Source: an uncultured Collinsella sp.
Lineage (GTDB): Bacteria > Actinomycetota > Coriobacteriia > Coriobacteriales > Coriobacteriaceae
Length of the DNA: 6,659 nucleotides
Direction: 5' to 3'
Assembly (NCBI GenBank): GCA_900549215.1
Contig: URNJ01000100.1
Coordinates: 1 to 6,659, forward strand
Part shown: positions 1 through 4,808 of the stretch, in pieces
Layout of the letters: the number at the start of each line of letters is the position of its first letter
Position numbering within the stretch: the stretch's first letter is position 1
Position numbers and translations under genes: made by a program
Notes under the pieces: generated by a model
The model's database searches: none
Told to the model about the DNA's origin: nothing
The model's input: the letters and a program-made list of their open reading frames with translations, nothing else

Positions 1-658
1 CCCCCTGCCGCGCCTGCTTGTGGGCAGCGCGCGAACAGGCGAGCTCCGCGACCATGGTCTCCACGATGCCTTGCATATAGACGTGTCCGCCTACGGTGCG
101 GACGCGGTCCTCGTTAATCCGGCGCAGCGTGTGGCAGATGGCAGACGTCGCTTCCTCGTGCCATGGCTCGGCAAACGCCTCAAAGATTCCCGCGAACTCG
201 GTGGGATAGCGGTGCTCCAGTTCGTCAAAATATCCAGGCAAAAAGAGCACCGAGCGCGAGTGATAAAGCTCCCCCGCAAACAGCGGGCTTAATTCCTCGC
301 CACAGCTATCTTGGATAAAGCTGCAAACGGCATTGTTTGGCCACGGTCCATGCAATGGTTTGAGGTTCGCGGGCGTTATGCCAGCCTCGGGCATGCATGT
401 AAGTGTGGGCGCGCTGACTTCGCTCACGCAGGCGTATGGCTCGGGTGTGTATTCGGCCAGGTACATATCGTGCGTCGGGGTAATGAAATGCTCCATGACG
501 ATGCAGGTGGGGGAGAGGGGCATGATCCATGCGCGTCCGTGCGCCCGATCGTTTGCCACCTCGCCGGTAAAGACGGCACCCTTGCCGGTAAGCTTCAGGC
601 CAAACTGCTCAAACTGTGGTGCGTAGAGCTCGGTTATGTCGGTCGCGGCCCGATGCAT
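1..658 (-). CDS. AraC-type transcriptional regulator, N-terminal sensor part (partial, runs off left edge)
   Basis: The frame is open for 219 codons from the ATG at 658-656 to the window edge, with no stop. The product is a soluble protein with no membrane segment or signal peptide. Recognisable stretches are TCIVMEHFIT (51-60), YACVSE (75-80), SVLFLPGYFDELEHRYP (136-152) and ICHTLRRINEDRVRT (174-188). Residues 193-210 look like the helical linker that joins sensor and helix-turn-helix domains in AraC proteins. About 100 residues, including both HTH motifs, would lie beyond the edge, so the family call rests on the sensor-like half and on context. It is transcribed away from the two ABC genes, as ybtA is from ybtPQ, which suggests it senses the transported ligand and controls those genes. 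The start is uncertain: an in-frame TTG at 664-662 sits 6 nt from the GGGAGGGG ribosome-binding site, whereas the ATG is 12 nt away. It could be another regulator type. Confidence 0.62.
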   Translation of the reverse strand, partial: MHRAATDITELYAPQFEQFGLKLTGKGAVFTGEVANDRAHGRAWIMPLSPTCIVMEHFITPTHDMYLAEYTPEPYACVSEVSAPTLTCMPEAGITPANLKPLHGPWPNNAVCSFIQDSCGEELSPLFAGELYHSRSVLFLPGYFDELEHRYPTEFAGIFEAFAEPWHEEATSAICHTLRRINEDRVRTVGGHVYMQGIVETMVAELACSRAAHKQARQG

Positions 659-670
659 TTTCAAAAGCGT

Positions 671-678
671 CCCCTCCC
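671..678 (-). promoter_or_regulatory. Ribosome-binding site of the AraC-type gene
   Basis: Read on the minus strand this is GGGAGGGG. It lies 12 nt before the ATG at 658 but only 6 nt before an in-frame TTG at 664. Spacing therefore favours the TTG start, which would add two residues (Met-Lys), while codon preference favours the ATG. This site decides the start question for the gene. Confidence 0.55.
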
Positions 679-721
679 TTTGCGGAAACGTCCACGCCTG
701 GCTCGATTGTGTGCCTTGGCT

Positions 722-740
722 AACATATCAATGATAAGTT
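722..740. promoter_or_regulatory. 19-bp imperfect palindrome in the divergent promoter region (candidate operator)
   Basis: The half-sites AACATATCA and TGATAAGTT flank a single central A (731). Eight of the nine pairs are complementary; only 725/737 is mismatched. The dyad covers the -10 box (731-736) of the minus-strand promoter, so a bound protein would block or redirect transcription of the AraC-type gene. A second, overlapping dyad is AATGA (730-734) with TCATT (740-744). Dimeric repressors often bind sites of this kind. It is not a clean Fur, DtxR or IdeR box, so no regulator is assigned. Confidence 0.4.
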
Positions 741-759
741 CATTACGGTTAACTCTCAA
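731..759 (-). promoter_or_regulatory. Sigma-70-type promoter for the AraC-type gene
   Basis: Read on the minus strand, TTGAGA (759-754) matches the -35 consensus at 5 of 6 positions. After exactly 17 bp, TATCAT (736-731) matches the -10 consensus at 5 of 6. The predicted transcript would start near 724 and carry an untranslated leader of about 60 nt. The spacer contains the 13-bp element at 742-754, and a dyad overlaps the -10 box, so this promoter is probably regulated. No equally good plus-strand promoter for the ABC genes was found. The best is TTGTGT (707-712), 17 bp, AATGAT (730-735), which would share the same -10 zone. Confidence 0.5.
742..754 (-). promoter_or_regulatory. Element shared with the P-type ATPase upstream region, copy 1
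   Basis: On the minus strand this reads AGTTAACCGTAAT. It matches GGTTGACCGTAAT at 4433-4445 (plus strand) at 11 of 13 positions, and both copies sit within core promoter regions. The palindrome GTTAAC (748-753) is part of it. The likely role is a binding site for a regulator common to both transcription units. This is inference from two copies only. Confidence 0.35.
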
Positions 760-767
760 GCCGCTAG

Positions 768-773
768 AAAGGA
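768..773 (+). promoter_or_regulatory. Ribosome-binding site fixing the start of the first ABC gene
   Basis: AAAGGA lies 5 nt before the ATG at 779. It supports the 608-aa start over the in-frame ATG far upstream at 311, which would run antisense through the AraC-type gene and add 156 residues unlike any ABC transporter N-terminus. Confidence 0.7.
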
Positions 774-778
774 ACCTC

Positions 779-2605
779 ATGGCAAAGGGATCAAAAAGGG
801 AAGGCGGCGGTATCGGCGAGCTGCTCGCGTATGCCGGCGACCGTAAATTCCTAACGTATTTGGGCATGGCTCTCTCGGCGCTCTCGCAGCTGCTGAGCTT
901 TGGCCCGTACGTGTGCATCTGGTTTGTCGCGCGAGACCTGATCGCCGTGGCACCTAACTGGAGCGAAGCCACCGATATCGCGATGTATGGCTGGTGGGCC
1001 GTGGGTTTTGCCCTGGCAAGCATCGTAGCTTATTTCGTGGGGCTCATGTGCACGCATCTGTCCGCGTTTCGCTGCGCGTCCAATATCCGCAAGACTACGA
1101 GCGAGCACCTGCTTAAGCTGCCGCTTGGCTACTTTGACACGCACGCCACCGGTGAGCTGCGTCGTGTTGTAGACGGATGCGCCGCCTCCACCGAGACTTT
1201 GCTCGCGCACATGCTGCCCGATATCGCAGGCGCCGCCGCCATGGTCGTGGGCCTGCTCGTGTTGCTGTTCGCCCTCGATTGGCGCTTGGGCGCGGCATGC
1301 CTTATCTCGGTCGTCGTTTCGTTTGGCGCCATGGCCACCATGATGAGCGGCAAAGGCGCCGAGTTCATGAAGGCCTACATGGGAGCGCTGGTCATGATGA
1401 ACAAGACCGGCACCGAATACGTACGTGGCATCCCCGTGGTCAAGGTGTTTCAGCAGACGGTCTACTCCTTTAAGGCCTTCCACGACGCGATCGCCGAATA
1501 CGCCGACATGGCACAAAACTATGCGGGCACGTTCTGCCGAGGTCCGCAGGTACTTAACCTTACCGCGCTCAATGGTCTTGTGGCATTCCTGTTGCCCGTG
1601 GCGCTGCTGTTGGCGCCGGGCGAGACGGACTTCGCGCATTTTATGACCAACTTCACGTTTTACGCGATATTTTCGGCCGTGGTGCCGACGGCCATGACCA
1701 AGCTCATGTTTGTGGGCGAGGCCTCTCAGATGAGTGCCGATTCGCTGGCTCGTATTCGAAGCATCATGGATTCCAAGCAGCTCTCCGTGCCTGCCCAACC
1801 CAAGCACCCTGCCGGCGGCGACGTGCGATTTGAGGACGTGAGCTTTACGTACGAGGGTGCCGAAGCACCTGCCGTTAGCCATGTAAGCTTTAGCGTTCCC
1901 GCTGGTAGTACCCTTGCACTTGTGGGTCCTTCGGGTGGCGGCAAGTCAACCTGCGCAAGCCTGATTCCTCGTTTTTGGGATGTCTCTTCGGGCCGAGTGC
2001 TTGTAGGCGGTGTGGACGTTCGCGATATGGATCCGCACGAGCTTATGGACCAGGTCGCCTTCGTGTTCCAGACCAACCAGCTGTTCCGGCAAACACTTGC
2101 CGATAACGTTCGCGCCTCCAAGCCTACGGCCACTGACGACGAAGTGCGTGCGGCCCTCTCCGCAGCTCAGTGCGACGACATTGTGGCCAAGCTCCCACAG
2201 GGCATCAATACCATGCTCGGTGCCGGCGGAGCATATCTTTCGGGCGGCGAGGTCCAGCGCGTGGCACTTGCCCGCGCGATCCTTAAAGACGCGCCTATCG
2301 TGGTGCTCGATGAGGCCACGGCGTTTGCCGATCCCGAGAACGAGGCGCTCATCCAGCGCGCCTTTAGCAAGCTGGCGGCGGGTCGCACGGTCATTATGAT
2401 TGCGCACCGACTCTCGACTGTAGTGGGCGCAGACCAAATCGTGGTGCTCAACCAGGGCAGCGTGCAGGAGTCGGGTACCCATGCCGAGTTGCTGTCCCAA
2501 GAGGGTCTGTATGCCAAGATGTGGGCCGAATACGAACAGGCCGCGAGCTGGAAAATCACTGCAGCGACCGCGGATGCCGCCGTCACGAAGGGAGGCGAGG
2601 CCTAA
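779..2605 (+). CDS. ABC transporter half-molecule, membrane and ATPase domains fused (YbtP/IrtA-like), first of pair
   Basis: The product is 608 aa. It couples ATP hydrolysis to movement of a small molecule across the cytoplasmic membrane, as one half of a heterodimer with the next gene. Predicted membrane helices lie near 24-50, 70-95, 148-166, 169-190, 262-280 and 291-310, as in the type IV exporter fold. The ATPase domain spans about 349-585: A-loop Y358, Walker A GPSGGGKST (383-391), Q-loop Q431, signature LSGGE (487-491), Walker B IVVLDE (507-512, catalytic E512) and H-loop H543. The D-loop reads ATAFADPE (513-520) instead of the usual ATSALDxE. From memory this is typical of the siderophore-linked YbtP/YbtQ group. 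Its stop codon abuts the start of the next gene, so the two should be co-transcribed and translationally coupled. The substrate cannot be read from sequence: ferric-siderophore or metal-chelate uptake is the leading guess, drug or peptide export the alternative. Confidence 0.9.
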   Translation: MAKGSKREGGGIGELLAYAGDRKFLTYLGMALSALSQLLSFGPYVCIWFVARDLIAVAPNWSEATDIAMYGWWAVGFALASIVAYFVGLMCTHLSAFRCASNIRKTTSEHLLKLPLGYFDTHATGELRRVVDGCAASTETLLAHMLPDIAGAAAMVVGLLVLLFALDWRLGAACLISVVVSFGAMATMMSGKGAEFMKAYMGALVMMNKTGTEYVRGIPVVKVFQQTVYSFKAFHDAIAEYADMAQNYAGTFCRGPQVLNLTALNGLVAFLLPVALLLAPGETDFAHFMTNFTFYAIFSAVVPTAMTKLMFVGEASQMSADSLARIRSIMDSKQLSVPAQPKHPAGGDVRFEDVSFTYEGAEAPAVSHVSFSVPAGSTLALVGPSGGGKSTCASLIPRFWDVSSGRVLVGGVDVRDMDPHELMDQVAFVFQTNQLFRQTLADNVRASKPTATDDEVRAALSAAQCDDIVAKLPQGINTMLGAGGAYLSGGEVQRVALARAILKDAPIVVLDEATAFADPENEALIQRAFSKLAAGRTVIMIAHRLSTVVGADQIVVLNQGSVQESGTHAELLSQEGLYAKMWAEYEQAASWKITAATADAAVTKGGEA

Positions 2606-4363
2606 ATGTTCGCCTCATTCCAAAAGAAGTATTTCCTATCCGATAAAGGCGTCGCCGGCGTAAAACGCGGCATTTTCTGGACCACGCTCACCAATCTCAT
2701 TACCATGGCCGGCATGGGTTTTCTATTCCTGGTCATGGCCGGTTTTGTCGAACATCTCGCCACCGGTGCCGACCTGCCGGATGCCCTGCCGATCGTGGGC
2801 GGCCTCCTGGTCTTTTTCGTGTTGCTCTTTGCCTCTAACTGGCAGCAGTATTACTACACCTACTGCATCTTTTACGAGGAGTGCGGCAAGCAGCGTATGG
2901 AGATTGCCGAGCGCTTGCGCAAACTGCCGCTGTCGTTTTTTGGTCGTCGTGATCTGGCCGATTTAACCGAGACCATCATGGGCGACGTCCAGGCCATGGA
3001 GCACGCCTACAGCCACGTGCTGGGAGAGCTTTGGGGTGCCATCATCGCAAGCGCCATTGTGTTCGTGGCGTCGCTGTTCTTTTGCTGGCAGCTGGCGATC
3101 GCGGCGTTTTGGAGCGTTCCCGTGGCCTTTGCCGTGCTGTATCTAACACGCGGCCCCATGACTCCGGTGTTCGATCGCGTGCGCGCCGAGAAGGTCAAGG
3201 TTACCGAGGCGATTCAAGAGACGCTCGACTGCGTTCGCGAGATCCGCGCCACCAACCAGGAGACCCATTATCTTGAGGGACTCGGCGCCGTGATTGATGC
3301 CGAGGAGCGCGAGACCACTAAGGGAGAACTCGTTAACGGGCTTTTGGTCAACTCCGCCTTTGTCATCCTGCGTCTAGGCATTGCCACCACGCTGGTCACG
3401 GGCGCCGCGATGGTCGCCTCCGGGCAGGTCGACTTTTTGGTGATGTTTGCCTTCTTGCTTATGGTGAGCCGTATCTATGCGCCCTTTGACCAGGCGTTAA
3501 TGTTAATGTCCGAGCTGTTTGCCGCCGAGTCGTCTGCCAAGCGCATGCGCTCCATCATGGAAGAGCCTGTGGCGCGGGGCAGCGAGAAATTTGAGCCCGC
3601 GGGCCACGATGTGGTGTTCGATCACGTGGCATTTGGCTATGGTGCGGGCGAGGACGGCCGTGCCGGCGAGAAAGTTCTTACCGATGTGAGCTTTACCGCC
3701 AAGGAAGGCGAGGTCACGGCGCTGGTCGGTCCTTCGGGTTCCGGTAAGTCTACGGTGAGCCGCCTGGCCGCGCGCTTTTGGGATGCTACCGAAGGCACGG
3801 TCACCGTGGGTGGCGTGGATGTTGCGAGCGTCGATCCCGAGGTGCTGCTGCGCGATTACGCCATTGTGTTCCAAGACGTGCTGCTCTTTGACGACACGGT
3901 GATGGGAAACATCCGCCTCGGGCGTCGTGATGCCACCGATGAGGAAGTGCTTGCGGCTGCGCGTGCCGCCAACTGCGACGAGTTTGTGAGCCGCATGCCG
4001 CAGGGCTACGACACCATGATCGGCGAGAACGGCTCCAAGCTGTCCGGCGGTGAGCGCCAGCGCATCTCTATCGCCCGCGCGCTGCTCAAAGATGCGCCCA
4101 TCGTGCTGTTGGACGAGGCGACGGCGAGCTTGGACGTGGAGAACGAGACCGTGGTACAGCAGGCACTCTCCCGTCTGCTCGCAGGTAAGACGGTTATCGT
4201 GATTGCTCACCGTATGCGCACGGTGGAAAATGCCGACAAGATCGTCGTGCTCAAGGATGGCGTGGTTGCCGAGCAGGGCACTCCGGCGCAGCTCAAGGCG
4301 GCAGGTGGAGAATTCGCCCGCATGGTTGCGCTGCAAAAGGAGGCGGCGGACTGGCAGCTGTAG
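2606..4363 (+). CDS. ABC transporter half-molecule, membrane and ATPase domains fused (YbtQ/IrtB-like), second of pair
   Basis: The product is 585 aa and is the probable heterodimer partner of the preceding protein. Six helices are expected in residues 23-300; clear ones are near 28-48, 62-80, 142-162, 163-181, 247-272 and 275-300. The ATPase domain spans about 334-575: A-loop Y345, Walker A GPSGSGKST (375-383), Q-loop Q423, signature LSGGE (479-483), Walker B IVLLDE (499-504, E504), canonical D-loop SLD (508-510) and H-loop H535. Every catalytic residue is present here and in its partner, so this is not a pair with one degenerate ATP site. The ATG directly follows the upstream TAA. GGAGG at 2591-2595, inside the end of the upstream gene, serves as ribosome-binding site at 10-nt spacing. 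The short C-terminus ends in DWQL, echoing SWKI near the end of the partner. The substrate is unknown. Confidence 0.9.
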   Translation: MFASFQKKYFLSDKGVAGVKRGIFWTTLTNLITMAGMGFLFLVMAGFVEHLATGADLPDALPIVGGLLVFFVLLFASNWQQYYYTYCIFYEECGKQRMEIAERLRKLPLSFFGRRDLADLTETIMGDVQAMEHAYSHVLGELWGAIIASAIVFVASLFFCWQLAIAAFWSVPVAFAVLYLTRGPMTPVFDRVRAEKVKVTEAIQETLDCVREIRATNQETHYLEGLGAVIDAEERETTKGELVNGLLVNSAFVILRLGIATTLVTGAAMVASGQVDFLVMFAFLLMVSRIYAPFDQALMLMSELFAAESSAKRMRSIMEEPVARGSEKFEPAGHDVVFDHVAFGYGAGEDGRAGEKVLTDVSFTAKEGEVTALVGPSGSGKSTVSRLAARFWDATEGTVTVGGVDVASVDPEVLLRDYAIVFQDVLLFDDTVMGNIRLGRRDATDEEVLAAARAANCDEFVSRMPQGYDTMIGENGSKLSGGERQRISIARALLKDAPIVLLDEATASLDVENETVVQQALSRLLAGKTVIVIAHRMRTVENADKIVVLKDGVVAEQGTPAQLKAAGGEFARMVALQKEAADWQL

Positions 4364-4364
4364 G

Positions 4365-4397
4365 AATGTGACAAAGGGACAGTCCCTTTGTCACATT
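4365..4397. repeat. Perfect 33-bp palindrome (REP-like element or bidirectional terminator)
   Basis: The arms AATGTGACAAAGGGAC (4365-4380) and GTCCCTTTGTCACATT (4382-4397) are exact 16-bp reverse complements around one A (4381). It begins one base after the TAG of the second ABC gene. In RNA it would form a very stable hairpin able to end the ABC transcript or protect its 3' end. The usual T-run of an intrinsic terminator is missing (TGAGTTCACC follows). The perfect symmetry and tight fit against a stop codon also suit a dispersed palindromic repeat, and I have an unverified impression that similar GTGACAAAGGGAC palindromes recur in Collinsella-type genomes. Confidence 0.7.
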
Positions 4398-4422
4398 GAG
4401 TTCACCCCCATAGTTTCCAAAA

Positions 4423-4440
4423 GGTTAACTTTGGTTGACC
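4423..4440. promoter_or_regulatory. Imperfect dyad GGTTAAC-tttg-GTTGACC (candidate operator)
   Basis: GGTTAAC (4423-4429) and GTTGACC (4434-4440) are inverted repeats matching at 6 of 7 positions across a 4-bp spacer. The dyad covers a possible -35 region (TTGGTT or TTGACC) for the downstream operon. The right half is part of the 13-bp element also found near the ABC genes, and GGTTAACT occurs in both regions (747-754 and 4423-4430). Confidence 0.35.
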
Positions 4441-4459
4441 GTAATAGTTCGACTAAACT
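4431..4459 (+). promoter_or_regulatory. Possible promoter of the DUF6110-P-type ATPase operon
   Basis: TTGGTT (4431-4436), 17 bp, TAAACT (4454-4459) matches the -35 box weakly (3 of 6) and the -10 box fairly (4 of 6). An alternative -35 is TTGACC (4435-4440, 5 of 6), followed after 18 bp by a poor TAGTTT at 4459-4464. Either choice would place the transcript start near 4466-4472, leaving a leader of about 75 nt that contains both hairpins. The location is plausible but the exact boxes are not secure. Confidence 0.3.
4433..4445 (+). promoter_or_regulatory. Element shared with the AraC/ABC divergent region, copy 2
   Basis: GGTTGACCGTAAT here matches the minus-strand AGTTAACCGTAAT of 742-754 at 11 of 13 positions. 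It overlaps the candidate -35 region of the operon downstream. It is either a common operator or a chance match between AT-rich promoters; with two copies I lean mildly to an operator. Confidence 0.35.
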
Positions 4460-4496
4460 AGTTTCAAAAGCGTACTCGAGCAAACTAATGAACTCG

Positions 4497-4528
4497 GGTG
4501 CTAAGGCACCATGCCGCGCTTGTGCGGC
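4497..4528 (+). promoter_or_regulatory. Tandem hairpins in the leader before the DUF6110-like gene
   Basis: Hairpin one pairs GGTGC (4497-4501) with GCACC (4506-4510) around a 4-nt loop. Hairpin two pairs GCCGCG (4513-4518) with TGCGGC (4523-4528), including one G-U pair, around a CTTG loop. The second ends 4 nt before the GGGAG ribosome-binding site (4533-4537), which is 7 nt from the ATG. Structures this close to a ribosome-binding site can tune translation. I do not recognise the consensus of a known metal riboswitch (yybP-ykoY or NiCo/czcD). Confidence 0.35.
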
Positions 4529-4544
4529 AAAAGGGAGAAGCAAC

Positions 4545-4790
4545 ATGAAGAAGTCGACGTTTAACACCCTGCTTGTCGGTGGCGGTTTTCTGCTTGGCAC
4601 GGCCGGCATCAAGCTGCTTACCAGCGCTCCGGTAAAGAACGCCTGTGTGCAGGGCATCGCGTGCGGTATGCGCGTCAAGAACTGCTACCAGGACATGGTC
4701 GAGCAGGCCAAGGCCAATGTCGATGACATGGTTGCCGAGGCTGCCTACATCACCCAGAGCGAGGCCGCTGCTGACGAGGCAGCCGAGTAA
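4545..4790 (+). CDS. Small single-span membrane protein, DUF6110-like, probable partner of the P-type ATPase
   Basis: The product is 81 aa. A short basic start (MKKS) is followed by a glycine-rich membrane helix at about 8-26 (LLVGGGFLLGTAGIKLL, residues 9-25). Then comes an amphipathic helix at 30-66 carrying C34, C40 and C47, and an acidic Ala/Glu tail (72-81). The GGxLLGTAGIKLLTS core and the R/K-rich stretch after it match what I remember of DUF6110, a small family often beside heavy-metal P-type ATPases. The layout also resembles mycobacterial PacL proteins (DUF1490), which scaffold metal-efflux ATPases in the membrane, but the His/Asp-rich metal-binding tail of PacL1 is absent. The ATPase gene starts 18 bp downstream, so the two are co-transcribed. 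The start is set by GGGAG 7 nt upstream; an in-frame ATG at 4488 has no ribosome-binding site. The molecular role is unproven. Confidence 0.8.
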   Translation: MKKSTFNTLLVGGGFLLGTAGIKLLTSAPVKNACVQGIACGMRVKNCYQDMVEQAKANVDDMVAEAAYITQSEAAADEAAE

Positions 4791-4808
4791 CGCTCCCAGG
4801 CACAAACT

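Larger units (their letters stand above)
4411..4487. promoter_or_regulatory. Cluster of TAGTTT/AAACTA words upstream of the P-type ATPase operon
   Basis: The word occurs four times: TAGTTT at 4411-4416, AAACTA at 4455-4460, TAGTTT at 4459-4464 and AAACTA at 4482-4487. The middle two overlap to form the perfect palindrome AAACTAGTTT (4455-4464). TAGTTTCCAAAAG (4411-4423) and TAGTTTCAAAAG (4459-4470) form a direct repeat differing by one base insertion, offset by 48 bp. The arrangement looks like a multi-site operator around a promoter. The region is AT-rich against the surrounding coding DNA, which alone raises the chance of such words. Confidence 0.35.

Noticed and set aside
722..754. Fur, IdeR or DtxR box in the divergent promoter
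   Set aside because: Some bases resemble parts of these consensus sites, but no register gave a convincing match over the full length.
311..778. 156-residue N-terminal extension of the first ABC gene from an ATG at 311
   Set aside because: It runs antisense to the AraC-type gene and through its promoter, does not resemble ABC transporter sequence, and a good ribosome-binding site precedes the ATG at 779.
851..1882. Long minus-strand reading frame opposite the first ABC gene (343 codons)
   Set aside because: Its His/Arg/Gly-rich composition is typical of antisense frames in GC-rich genes, and the plus-strand frame is a complete ABC transporter.
4365..4397. Classic intrinsic terminator
   Set aside because: The stem is strong but there is no T-run after it, so termination is only one of the possible roles.
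4203..4544. Upstream extension of the 81-aa gene into the end of the second ABC gene, or from the ATG at 4488
   Set aside because: The frame is open by chance across the palindrome and promoter gap. Only the ATG at 4545 has a ribosome-binding site and gives a DUF6110-like start.
4511..4564. Short upstream ORF (ATG at 4511, 17 codons) overlapping the start of the small protein gene
   Set aside because: There is no ribosome-binding site before it, and its start lies inside the second leader hairpin.
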